NCBI GenBank assembly: GCA_028023455.1
Contig: JAQFVV010000027.1
Location: 5,577,845 to 5,641,844, forward strand
From: Epiperipatus broadwayi
Lineage: Eukaryota; Onychophora; Udeonychophora; Euonychophora; Peripatidae
Reading direction: 5' to 3'
Length of the DNA: 64,000 nt
Positions 50,422 to 60,889 of the stretch are shown here, one piece after another. Position 1 is the first letter of the stretch, and every line of letters starts with the position of its first letter. A model generated the notes under the pieces. It saw only the letters and a program-made list of their open reading frames with translations, was not told the origin of the DNA and made no database searches. Both the position numbers and the translations under genes were made by a program.

Positions 50422-51779
50422 TTTCAACTATCTGCGCTTCGCAAATTAAAATATTATTTTAATTTATGTAAATATACTATAAGCATATGTCACACGAAAC
50501 CTACACTTAGAATATAGCTTAATATTATTATTAACATTTAAATATTAACCTATAAAAAATAAATTGACACTACTTATTAAATTATTTATATTTCTTCAAC
50601 ATCTTATCTCTTATTACTGATTGAAAGAAGGTATTTGGGTACTTATGTATTGGTCTGGCAGTGAAATTTCATATATGTATTAGTCCAACCCATATTTATT
50701 TGGAAAAATGTTGACCACATTTTTTATGAGAAATTATTTTCCACCATCTAAACTTATAAAGATTTTTTATTTTAAAAAATGGCCATCTATAATTTTATTT
50801 AGTGGAAATGAAACAAACGTGCATTTATAATTTTTGCAAGAAATGATCTTCCAACAAGTAAACTTTTACAATCTAAATTTATAATAAGTAGTAAGCAAAC
50901 CAAATATATATATATATTTAGCCATGCAATTCTGTCCATTTACAAAATGTTGTTTCTTAGCACCACTGCTGTAGACTGAACTTTCTTACCTCAAACCAAG
51001 TTCTATTATAAATGGCTAATCTCTTTAGACAATTCTGAATGAAACACTGCTATTATTTGCCATAAAATTAGCAGCAAAATCAACATTTTGACTAACAATT
51101 TTCTCCTCATCAGAATATTATCTAATATTCACTCGCAAAATTAATTAATTTCCTTTTTAGAAGATTGTAAATGTGTTTAATCCAGTCTTTTTATACAAAT
51201 TTCTTGTGCCGGCAACTTTCATCAACTGCGGATTAATATTATATAAGTACCGGTATCTGCTTCCATGAGTTGTGCACAGATATATATAAATTATATTTTC
51301 TTAAAATTATATCTTCAACTCTCCTTATTTTATTCTTGCTTATATAAATATTAAAGTATAAATCTTTGCTATTTTTTATAAGCATCAGGAGACTCTGGTG
51401 GTCTCAATATATTTTAAAGAAACAAATATTTTATAAAGCAATTTTGGAACTCATTGATCTAAAACTACAGCCAAATTTGATAAAAATAAATTACATAAAA
51501 AGAGCAATATATCATTATGCTGTATAAAATCTCTTGAGTAGAAAAAATATTTAAAAAAGAGAATACATCTTAAGATTTAAGAAACCAATAACAACTTGTC
51601 AAGAGTATCTATAAACAAAAACATGACAGCTTTATAAAATTCATTTAGCACCAATGTTTTATAAGAGTCATTCAGTAAGTCCATTCATATCAATGATCAG
51701 CCAAAAAATTAATAAAAATATGTGCCATTAATAGTTCATGTTTTGGATTAAGAATTCAACAGCCAAAAAGTATTATTAA

Positions 51780-51910
51780 AATTGGACAGAATACAAAATA
51801 AAAATGACTATCAGAGTTATTCGAAATACAATCCTTCCTGTGAATCTTTATGGATGCAAAAGTTGGACAGTGAAAAAGAATATACAAAAAATTATCATCC
51901 ACATGCCCAT
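51780..51910 (+). pseudogene. LINE reverse-transcriptase tail relic
   Basis: The plus-strand frame from 51804 reads MTIRVIRNTILPVNLYGCKSWTVKKN, matching the LINE pattern ILPVxLYGCESWTVKK, then loses similarity. Same general family as the relic at 25690. Confidence 0.5.
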
Positions 51911-52659
51911 TGCCATAATTTTCTTTACACATCTTGTTTATTGTATGAACCAATTTTGTCTACATCTACATATGTATATCATTCTATAATTTCACGAATA
52001 TTTCAAACATATTCTATGATCATTTTCAATTATTTCCACAAATACTTATGAATTTATAAATTATAAAAGAGATTCTTAACAAAAAAATTTGAAAAAAAAA
52101 AGAGACCTTAATTGAAATCAAAAATAAGAAAAGATACATTCTGTTAATATAAAAATAAAATGACATCCTTAAAAATAAGTAAATATTTTAGTCTAGCAAA
52201 AAATAAACATAGAAAAAATTGTAAGACTCCAAAAAATCATTGAAAGAAAAGAGCAATTAAAGCTGATACAGAAAGTTGCCAAATACTAAAAGGTTGATAT
52301 CTGCTGAATTATACATGTATATTTCCCTAAACATTCTCAAAGCTGCATAATCTTTATAATTTACGTTTATAAAAAAAATAATCAGGATTAATATGTTGCT
52401 GTTGAAATCTTTTGAAAATACCATAAACAACAAATAAAAAAAATTATTCAAAAAGGATAAACCCAGAACTTTAAATATAAGCAATTGGAATTTATCTTAT
52501 TTTCGATATATGAAACAATTTAATTTATTAAGAAGTGTTCAATGCTTACAAGTTGAAGTGAAAAAAAAGACAATTTCAAAGGCATAGATTGAATCCATCA
52601 TCATAATATTCAATGTGTTATTGAGGTGCCTAAAAAAATTAAACTGATGACACTCCAGA

Positions 52660-53165
52660 AAAATGTCATTTAAATTATCGTCAGCTGAATCAACTTGTTA
52701 GCAATTTGTAATAATGTATACCAAACCATCTTCTCAAATCCCATACAGTCATTTCTCTTCTTAAGATCAATCAGCTTTTTTCTTTTATCTTCCCTCGTGA
52801 CTTCTAATCTCTTCCTGCATATCTTTCATAATTTATTTGTTTTGAAGCATATGCTTGATTCCTCTTCACGGGTTCTTCAAAAAATCTCATTTATTCTTTA
52901 TCATTTAAATTATTGTCAGCTGAAGCAATTTGTTAGCACCTTGTAATAACGCACATGCACACCAAACCATATACTCAAATCCCTTCTTCTATCTGATGCT
53001 CTAACTTTCAAATACAGTCATTTCTCCTAATATCAATTAGCTTTTTTCTTTTATTACCTAACCTCTAGTCCCTCTCTGTATATCTTTCATAATTTTTGTT
53101 TTGAAGCATATGACTGATTCAATTCCTCTTCACAGGTACCTCAAAAAATCTCTTATTTATTCTAT
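52660..53165. repeat. Imperfect tandem duplication, unit about 245 bases, two copies
   Basis: Blocks repeated in order about 245 bases apart include TTTAAATTATCGTCAGCTGA (52672) against TTTAAATTATTGTCAGCTGA (about 52904), ATACAGTCATTTCTC, AGCTTTTTTCTTTTAT, TATCTTTCATAATTT, TTTTGAAGCATATG and CCTCTTCAC. Confidence 0.75.
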
Positions 53166-53250
53166 AGCAAGCCAATGTTTATGAAATCATACTAATGTTA
53201 AATATCAAATGCCAGAAGTAATAAAAACAGTAAACTAAATATACCCTATG

Positions 53251-53516
53251 CACAATTAAATCACTAGCCAAAATTAAATTACAAATCCATTGCCAACATT
53301 TTCCCTACCAAGACATATTTCTAAAGTGCAAAATAACACAACACAAATATCTACTATCCTACCTTCACATAAATTAAAAGTTCTCTTAGTATTAAAGGTA
53401 AATGAATTGTGAGGTGGAATTATGGAAAAGTAAAATAATATAAACTTGTTATATGCAATAAAACCATTGGTAGTGAATTTGTAATTTGATTTTGGCTAGT
53501 GATTTAATTATATATT
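53251..53516. repeat. Fold-back (MITE-like) element
   Basis: AATTAAATCACTAGCCAAAA at about 53254 is repeated inverted as TTTTGGCTAGTGATTTAATT ending about 53512. Matching continues inward through TTACAAAT and CCATTG for about 55 bases per arm. Confidence 0.7.
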
Positions 53517-53984
53517 GACGTAATTTACTTCAATAGGGTTAAATATGTATGTAAATAATTTTTACAATTACAAATTCTATTTTCACGAAGTTACTTTCTA
53601 ATTAAAATCATGACTACCTGATTCACAAATGACAAACCATGAACTTAGTACTTTTATGTGTAAGAAACTTTTCTCAGTAGTAAAAGTTGCATCCTATTAT
53701 AAATATATCTTACAATCAATGCTTTGACACTGAAATAACTATTTTGATTATCGCCAGGATCTTTGGTTTTTAGCTATGAATAGTTAAATAGCCACATGAC
53801 CAAAGATTATCGGATTGGACTATGTTGGTTTATCAGAAAAAAAGGCTTCAGACTGCAATCAAACCTAATTCCAGATCATGATGTTAGTAGACTAGTGTAT
53901 GATTCGCTACTAATATAGTCGAAATTTTCATAACTGTTTATAGTGAGGGTTTTTTACAACTATTTTGTGGATTAAAACTAAAAG

Positions 53985-55065
53985 TGAAAATCACTTAAGT
54001 TATCTAGATTTTACAGATAATGGGATTGTTTTTTAAAGTAATGCTTCAGAGTTTCAGGAAATGTTACAAGAATTATCAGATGGAAATAAGAAAATAGGAA
54101 TTAAGATAAATACTAAAAATACTAAAATAAGGTTCAATAGATTTGTTGGAAAAAAAAAAAAAAGGTAATTAAATGAATTAAAAGAAATTAACAACTAAAA
54201 AATACTTTGGTCTGATTATTAATGCATATGGAAATAAAATGGATAAAATTATTCATAGAATTAAACTTGGATGGAGTGCTTTTATTAGAAATAATATAAC
54301 GTAATTAGAAGAGACTTGAACTCAGACTTTCAAGCTCCCTACAGATATCCACTTCATCTTATACAACCGATACCCATGACTATATATATGTGAAAAAAAT
54401 AAATGATCTCCAATATATATATTTCATGCTAAACCAGCATTCATCAGTTGGTTTAGATCATCATCTCCCACACATAATAAGTGCTCAGTTTATATTAAAA
54501 TAGAAAATCTTCAAACTTTAATGGAGAGACTTCAATCTTCCCCACCCTCCATATCTTCAGCCATCCATATCATTGAAAATCTGATGATCTGGACCAAATT
54601 ATGAGTGCTGGTTCAGCACAAAATACATATATTGGAGATTTATCTTTTTCACATATATGTGGACATGTGTTGGTTATATAAGTTGGAGTGAATACCCGTA
54701 GAGAACACTTGAAAGTCTTGAGTCCAAATCTCTTAAGTTCAATATAGGCAATATACTTGCATTTAAATATTAAATATTATAAGAAAATATGTCTATTTGA
54801 TTGGAAAAGGTTTTGTGTTTTGTCAGTTCATACTTATGGATCTGCAATTTGGATATTTAAGAGCAATACAGAGACCAGACTTCAGATCACTTAACAAACC
54901 CAAGAAATTGTAAAATACCTAGAAAAAAAACTACATGTGAAATGGATGGATGAAATAAGGAAATGTGCTGGTGTGATGTGAAGAGACTACAGATCGGAAA
55001 AAGTAGATTCAACTTGGAACTTCATTCTGTAGTGGATCAATGGTTGTTGAAAATGATGATTTTAA
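53985..55065 (+). mobile_element. RTE-clade LINE copy F, decayed, interrupted by a fold-back element
   Basis: Plus-strand RT 3' half. FTDNGIVF-type text near 54010 corresponds to the FADD region. FQEMLQELSDG near 54050, INTKNTKIRFNRF, and KLGWSAF near 54270 follow. After an insertion at 54310-54733 the tail resumes with VLSVHTYGSAIW near 54820, RWMDEIRKCAGV near 54945-54980, and the 3' end at about 55065 (GTGGATCAATGGTTGTTGAA then ATGATGA). Many stops and frameshifts. Confidence 0.8.
54310..54733. repeat. FB-B family fold-back inserted in RTE copy F
   Basis: AGAGACTTGAACTCAGACTT at 54310 is mirrored by AAGTCTTGAGTCCAAATCTCT ending at 54733. Internal inverted blocks include GATCTCCAATATATATATTT and TGCTAAACCAGCATTCATC against GAGTGCTGGTTCAGCACAAA. 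It shares these internal blocks with 35660-36250. Confidence 0.8.
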
Positions 55066-55069
55066 TTCT

Positions 55070-55985
55070 TACCGTATATTACATGTAAATAGCAATGCAT
55101 TTAATCATTATCAGTTTTTTTAAAAAGAATAGTCTTAACACATTTTGCAATTAAAACCTTTATTTTGGTTTGAATACGATGATTTTGTATTATATTAAAG
55201 CTTTTAAAATTCTTTTAAAAATAAATAAATTCGGCAACTGGTATAATCTGGTTATTGTTTTAAACATTGTTTCATCCCCTCCCCCCCAATGGCACCATTG
55301 GGTTATTAATGGCTATGTTTGTGTATACACATATACTAAATAAATCATTTGAATTCTCCGACGGTGGAAAATAATCAAAATGTAAACATCAAATGGGGGA
55401 AAACAACTTTTAATTATATTCAAAAAAAAAAAAAAGGTACACACCCAAAACATACCATGGTGTTTGCCTAAATTATTGACTTCTGAAAATATGTGTACGA
55501 GCGCATTAGTATGTATGAGCTAAGGTTTACATGCATATATTTATTCTGTATGTATATAAACATTATATTGATAAACAAGGTTTTATGAAAATGTTTATAT
55601 ATCGAATTTCGTCTTATCTATTTTTTAAAAAGATAAAAGGCAATTTAACACTAACAAATAATAAACCTTTAAACTCTAATAAGATTAAAATAAAGGAAGA
55701 AAATATGTACAATAATAGCAAAGTAAAAGCAGGACGTTTTTTTTTAAAAAAAAAAAAAAGGAGGGGGAAGAAAAAATCAATACTTGTATAGCTTTAATTA
55801 TTTCATTTAATGATAATACATTATTTTATTTTTTGTTGAAGTACTAAAAATTTTTTAATTACTTATAACTCAGCAAAACGTAAAAAAAATATAGATTTGA
55901 CTGCAATAACGTTGTGCAAGCCTAAAAATTAAGTTTTAAATTCTGTAAATAAATTAACACAAATACTATCAAAAAAATTTATCAA
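55070..55985. other. AT-rich stretch, no gene seen
   Basis: Homopolymer-rich DNA (A-runs near 55423, 55748 and 56012; C-run near 55277). The small frame at 55531-55791 is lysine- and asparagine-rich chance coding. Confidence 0.4.
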
Positions 55986-55990
55986 CTTAC

Positions 55991-56230
55991 CTTAAAAATA
56001 ATCCGCGTAAAAAAAAAATTAAGTTTTAGGCTTATAATTATAACTCATCTTCGAGAAAAATAACTCCACTTCATACTACAAATCGCTTCTGCAAAACCCG
56101 GAAATCGTCCGTCCCTAATCGAAGTTAGCAGATCCTCTTCTATGTAGCCAATATGGCGGTTACTGGGGGCTATGGGAGGGGTTAAAGTTCTGCAATTTTC
56201 CGCGAAGCTTTCACTTTCAAGCTTTTTTCA
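55991..56230 (-). promoter_or_regulatory. Promoter-like block and candidate 5' non-coding exon of the WIP gene
   Basis: A GC- and CpG-richer island within very AT-rich DNA. Read on the minus strand it ends in a near-consensus donor (TTTTTAAG then GTAAGTTGAT, boundary 55991/55990). It contains CCGCCATATTGG at 56148-56159, a YY1-like element (AATATGGCGG on the other strand) typical of sites near transcription starts. No ATG-led long frame begins here, which suits a non-coding first exon. WIP exon 2 begins in untranslated sequence and needs such an exon. The link over 38 kb is inference; the block could equally serve a divergent plus-strand gene (a donor-like CACAAG/GTAGGT occurs near 56340). 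Confidence 0.4.
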
Positions 56231-56239
56231 TCATTCTTT

Positions 56240-56970
56240 TTAATTTTTCTTAAAAGTAATATTGGGTTATAAATTATAATTAATTTATTTACGATTTTTG
56301 GCGCAAATAATGTATTAGACAATTTCCACAAATCACAAGGTAGGTATTCTTCGGTCGCCTAATCGAGAAAAGTTATCTATTTAATATATATCTACTTAAA
56401 TTCGTAATGATTACTAATTTATCAGAAGAAAGAAATAATAAATCCACTTAAAAAGTTAATAGGAATAAAATTGTATTTCTCAAATACTTTGTCATTCTGA
56501 GGTAATCTAATTATAGACTTTCTGCAAAACACGATAATTAATTTGCTTACGTAATCGGTTTCAAAATCCGTTGTACAATATTGGCTGATTAAGCAAATGA
56601 TTTGATTAAATATAAACATTAATTTTATATTTGTTTTAATTAATCTTATGTCCTAACTTTGTTATTAAAAGTGATTATTAATAGATTTTTTTTTTTCTAG
56701 CTAAAGGATAAAACAAGAAATGAAATATAATTACAAAATTGTGACTTGATTAGTCTCGTGAATAATTTATTATATTAAGGCCTTTGCTCTACAGGGGACT
56801 AGACAAAACTGATAAGAGTTTACTCTATGAAAATTTGTGGTCTGGGCTACTAGTATTCAAAGCTGTCAAAGTTATTTGTGATCTGAGCTATTAATAATAC
56901 TTATATGTCTATGATATGGGTCCGTATGAAGTTTTTTTTTAGATAATCCAATCATGGTCTAACCAAGTTA
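56240..56970. other. AT-rich flank upstream of the promoter-like block
   Basis: No gene seen. The minus frame 56422-56619 has no known motif. Confidence 0.35.
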
Positions 56971-56974
56971 CCCA

Positions 56975-57182
56975 TCACATGATCACCATTTCTTATGCTT
57001 GCTTATAACTGTTATTAAAACAGGTAAAACTCTATACGCATTGCCACTCAGTGCAAGCCAGAGTAATCAATGGATGCCAGAAGGCTAGATGGGGATTTTA
57101 GGCACAAGCCTTCTGGCATCCCTTGATTACTCTGGCTTGCATTGAGTGGCAATGCGCATAGAAAGTTTTGCCTGTTTTAATA
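56975..57182. repeat. FB-A family, short fold-back form
   Basis: ACAGGTAAAACTCTATACGC at 57020 is mirrored by GCGCATAGAAAGTTTTGCCTG ending about 57174. The arms, each about 70 bases, carry the family block GAGTAATCAATGGATGCCAG and AGAAGGC. The distal block ATCACATGATCACCATTTC precedes the left arm. RTE copy E starts a few bases after the right end. Confidence 0.8.
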
Positions 57183-57189
57183 ACAAGTT

Positions 57190-58106
57190 CATCATCAACC
57201 ATTATCAATCCACTGCAGGATGGTCTCTCCAAGTTTAATCCATCTTCTCCGATCTTCAGCTTCTCTTCTCCACAACACCCCTGCACATTTTCTTATTTCA
57301 TCCATCCATCTCACATGTGGTCTCTTTCTGGGTCTTTTACGATCTCTTGGAATCCAGTTTAAAATTTCAATTGTCCATCTATTATCATCTCTTTTAGCAA
57401 TATGTCCAGCCCAACTCCATTTCAATCTTTTAATTTTTTCAATAAGGTCAGTAACACCTGTTTGTTGTCTTACCCATACATTGTGTTTTGGATCTCTTCT
57501 TGTTACTCCCAACATACATCTCTCCATACTCCTTTGAGTGGTCTGAAGTCTCTGTACTGCTCTTCTATTAAGGGTCCAAATCTCAGATCCATAAGTAAGA
57601 ACTGGTAAAACACATTTGTTAAAAACGATCCTCTTCAAACGCATAGGCATATTTCCTTTTAGTATCAAGTTATTTCTACCAAAAGCACTCCGACCAAGTT
57701 TAATTCTATGATTAATTTCCTCCATTATGTTTCCATCTGTATTAATAATCTGACCAAGGTATTTGTAACTGTTAACTTCTTCTAATTCTTCATAATCAAT
57801 CTTTATTTTCAAATTTTGAGCAAATCGATTAAACATTACTTTAGTCTTTTTAACATTTATCTTTAGTCCTACTTTTCTACTTTCATCTGCTAACTCCTGC
57901 AACATTTCCTGCAGCTCTGAAGCATTATTTGCAAAAACAACTACATCATCTGCGAAATCTAAATGACTTAAATACTCTCCATTTACTTTCACTCCTTTAG
58001 TTTCCCATTTTAATCCACAAAATACTTCTTGCAGCACTGCTGTAAAGAGTTTTGGAGATAAGGAGTCACCTTGTCGTACACCTTTCTCAATGTTGATTTT
58101 TCCAGT
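57190..58106 (-). mobile_element. RTE-clade LINE copy E, 5'-truncated, frame intact
   Basis: The minus-strand frame 57195-58139 is open for 314 codons. The RTE part starts at GKINIEKGVRQGDSLSPKLF; the first dozen codons come from unrelated flank. Landmarks are FADDVVVFA (FADD near 57950), the LTYGSEIWTLNRR box, VWVRQQTGVTDLIEKIK, the SWAGHI/DNRW tail, KRPHVRWMDEIRKC and the C-terminal WIDNG at 57195. The 3' end is a TCATCATCA run at about 57190 on the plus strand. It is the best copy here for the RTE C-terminus, but lacks endonuclease and the first RT motifs, so is inactive. Confidence 0.93.
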
Positions 58107-58604
58107 TACCCTTACAAATATTAATCGATTAATGAGCATCTTGCTATTATTCGCTACAATCCCTTATCGGCAATTTACTAACCCTGTAAGTAATATCTTC
58201 ACAGGGTTTTTTTTTTTGGATTTAGATACCTTACCCTGCTGTAGGGTTATACAATTGTTTTTAAGCGTCTACAAAGTTAAATGCATGATGAACTTACATT
58301 TGTGGTTTATGTATAAATATGTTATATATATGATAACAATATACTTTTAATTAAGTTTAATTAAATAAATGCAATTTGACCACCTTCAAACACTTTTTAG
58401 CAAAAAAAAAATTATTGTATATACTCTCACAATCTGACATTTCGATTGTCCTTCAGTTTCTCAGAGCTATTATATAATGACAAAATAAATATAAATAATA
58501 AAATTTAAAAAGTAAAGAAAAATATAACAAAACATCAATAAAACTAAAATAAATTCTAGGCAATATGAAATAAAATATTTTAGGTTTATTATGTTTTTAA
58601 AATA

Positions 58605-58700
58605 GGCAAAACTCACTATATATATTGCCACACACAGTAAGCTAGAGTAATCAACAACAGTTATACACAAGCATAAGAGGAGGTGGTCATGTGATGTTTA
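58605..58700. repeat. Small FB-A fragment
   Basis: Contains AGGCAAAACTCACTATATAT, GAGTAATCAACAACAGTTAT and GTGGTCATGTGATGTTTA: the two outer blocks of FB-A with the middle missing. Confidence 0.6.
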
Positions 58701-58839
58701 TTGTTTTATGTTTTGTTATATTTTATGGTTTTTTTAAAAAATTTTATTGTTTACATTTTTATTTGTTTTTTATTGTATTATTTACTTTGTCATTATATTC
58801 ACTCTGAGGAACTACTGCAGCACAGTCAAAACAGTAGAT

Positions 58840-59098
58840 TAAAACAGACAAAACTCTCCATACAGTAGTGCCACTCTATGCCAGACAGAGTAATCAATGG
58901 ATGCCAGAAGGTTTGTGCATAAAATCCCCATCTAGTGCCTACTCATCCAATATCCGCAGACTAGTTTCTGGCTTGTGGCCTTCGTCCATTGATTACTTTC
59001 TGGTACTGAATGACACTACTGTATGGAGAGTTTTGCCTGTTTCAATAACAATTATGTGCAAGCATAAGAAATGGGGATCATGTGATGTTTAATGGCTT
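58840..59098. repeat. FB-A family fold-back nested in the 58365-59180 element
   Basis: AAAACTCTCCATACAGTAGT at 58852 is mirrored by ACTACTGTATGGAGAGTTTT near 59015-59034. Inner parts carry GATGCCAGAAGG, CTCATCCAATATCC and GGCTTGTGGCCTTCG. It ends with the distal block CAAGCATAAGAAATGGGGAT and CATGTGATGTTTAATGG. The host motif AGTCAAAAC/GTCAGATTGTG is split by it. Confidence 0.75.
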
Positions 59099-59189
59099 AA
59101 AACGTCAGATTGTGTGTATATATACAATTTTTTTTTTTGCTAAAAAGCGTTTAAAGTAAGGTGATCAAATTGCATTTATATAAAATATA

Positions 59190-59745
59190 ACAGAAAAATA
59201 AAGGCAATGATAGATTTAGTGACATAAGTTTAATTCTCCAAATGAATCCAAGAGAATAATTTATTTACTTCAGATAAAAATTAAAAAACAATCTGTAAAG
59301 GAATAAGATATTTAAGTAGAGGAAAGAATGTTAGTTATCCAAGAAAGCTAAACCTAACAATTTAACTTCCCCCATCTGTAGCAAAAATGCAATTAAAAAC
59401 AAATAAATAGGACTTTTGGCATTAATCTAAGATCAGAGATAGAATTCAAGTAAAGCAACTCTTAAGTCTGCTGGAAATTACAAAGGCTGACATGGTAATG
59501 GTGAATAAGACTATACTGTTGCTGCTTAATCTAAGAAGATTGCAGTCAAGCTGATAAATTAAATATCCTTGGGACTGGAACTATTACATCATGACATAAG
59601 GATTGAGACTTGAGAACTAATAGAGTAATAGACCTATTGACTAATGGCAGACTAAGATTTTTAATCTTTAACCCCATCAAATAGTAGCTGAAAAAAGTAT
59701 CATTAACTATTTATAAATTATGAACTATTTTTAACATATACATAA
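59190..59745. other. Stretch without recognised features
   Basis: Slightly GC-richer DNA at 59330-59680 with no open frame or known motif. Confidence 0.35.
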
Positions 59746-59751
59746 AATATA

Positions 59752-60185
59752 AATAGGCAAAACTCTCCATACAGTAGTGCCATCCTGTGCCAACCAGAGT
59801 AATCAATGGATGCCAGAAGGCTTGTGCATAAAATCCCCAGCTACTGCCTACTCATCCAATATCCCCGGACTAGTTTCTGGCTTGTGGCCTTTATCAGCGA
59901 GGAGCCTTGGATCTGAGAGCACTGCACCTAGATCTTAGGATCTAATGCAACCCTCCAGCAGCCACCTTTTATCCCTACTTAACTACAAGACTATGAGAAT
60001 GAAAACACAATAATATTTTCAATCTAAGCTCAATAGCTTATATAGTCATATGGGTCTGAAATCAGTTCACCACCCATACATTTTGGTATCTTAACAACCA
60101 TAGCCACCACTATCCTATTAGGCTGGATTGGTGTTAAACCACTAAACATCACATGATCACCGTCTCTTATGCCAGCACATAACTT
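59752..60185. repeat. FB-A family full arm (left half of a head-to-head pair)
   Basis: Best-preserved arm, about 430 bases. Block order: AGGCAAAACTCTCCATACAG, ACCAGAGTAATCAATGGATG, CTTGTGCATAAAATCCCC, CTCATCCAATATCCCCGGAC, GGCCTTTATCAGCGAGGAGC, GCAGCCACCTTTTATCCC, TCAATAGCTTATATAGTCAT, AACCATAGCCACCACTATCC, GGTGTTAAACCACTAAACAT, CACATGATCACCGTC, CCAGCACATAAC. The small minus-strand frames here are chance. Confidence 0.85.
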
Positions 60186-60625
60186 ATTAAACTGCCACCC
60201 TGTGCCAACCAGTGTAATCAATGGCCAAAGAAACCAAAATGTATGAGTGCTGAACTGAGTACAGACCTATACGACTATATAAGCTATTGAGCTTAGATTG
60301 AAAATATTGTATTTTCAATTTCATTCTCATAGTTTTGTAGTTAAGTAGAGATAAAAGGTGGCTGCTGGAGAGTTGCATTAGATCCTAAGAACTAGGTGCA
60401 GTGCTCTCAGATCCAAGGCTCCTCACTGACGAAGGCTACAAGCCAGAAACTAGTCTGGGGATATTGGATGAGTAGGCACTAGATGGGGATTTTATGCACA
60501 AGCCTTCTGGCATTCATTGATTACTCTGGTTGTCACAGGGTGGCATTACTGTAAGGAGAGTTTTGCCTGTTTAATAACAGTTATGTGCTAGCATAAGAGA
60601 TGGTGATCATGTAATGTTTACCTAA
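60186..60625. repeat. FB-A family full arm (right half of a head-to-head pair)
   Basis: Inverted copy of the preceding arm, from GAGTGCTGAACTGAGTACAG through TATATAAGCTATTGAGC, GGTGGCTGCTGGAGAGTTGC, CTCCTCACTGACGAAGGC, GGGGATATTGGATGAGTAGG and GTAAGGAGAGTTTTGCCTG, followed by the distal block GTTATGTGCTAGCATAAGAG and GATCATGTAATG. Near 60190 an extra short piece of the outer end (GCCACCCTGTGCCAACCAG) is interposed. Confidence 0.85.
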
Positions 60626-60649
60626 AATATACATATAAACTTTTTTTAT

Positions 60650-60880
60650 AGTAGCAAACTCCTTATACAGTAGTACTACCCAGTGCAAGCCTTAGTGGTC
60701 AATGGATGCAAGAATGTGCATAAAATTCCTATCTACACGATTTTATGGACAAACCTTGCATCTATTGATTACAAAGGCTTGCACTGGGTGGTATTACTGA
60801 ATGGAGAGTTCGCAACTATTTTAACACCTTGTTTAAGCGTAGGAAATGGTGATCTTGTGATATTTTAGTGATTTTATAAA
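60650..60880. repeat. FB-A related short fold-back
   Basis: AGCAAACTCCTTATACAGTA at 60654 is mirrored by CTGAATGGAGAGTTCGCAAC ending about 60815. CCAGTGCAAGCCTTAGT is mirrored by AAAGGCTTGCACTGG. Distal block: GTAGGAAATGGTGATCTTGT. Diverged subfamily. Confidence 0.75.
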
Positions 60881-60889
60881 CTGTTTCTG

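Larger units (their letters stand above)
18105..55990 (-). other. Probable first intron of the WIP gene (inferred, about 38 kb)
   Basis: The acceptor at 18105-18106 opens an exon with untranslated sequence, so an upstream exon exists. The best candidate is the promoter-like block ending in a strong donor at 55990. No other gene was recognised between them. The inference fails if an intervening non-coding exon or another gene is present. Confidence 0.4.
58365..59180. mobile_element. Terminal-inverted-repeat element, host of a nested FB-A insertion
   Basis: The left end, about 58368-58440 (AAATGCAATTTGACCACCTT, TTTTTAGCAAAAAAAAA, GTATATACTCTCACAATCTG), is mirrored by the right end, about 59103-59178 (CAGATTGTGTGTATATATAC, TTTTTTGCTAAAAAG, AAGGTGATCAAATTGCATTT). 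The terminal repeats are about 75 bases. A motif at 58801-58835 (CTGAGGAACTACTGCAGCAC, AGTCAAAAC) is related to that at 61386-61418. The FB-A element at 58840-59098 sits inside. No transposase frame. Superfamily unknown. Confidence 0.65.

Noticed and set aside
55531-55791. 86-codon frame with a KKKKRRGKKK end resembling a nuclear signal
   Set aside because: The basic end is simply an A-rich homopolymer tract; no other support.
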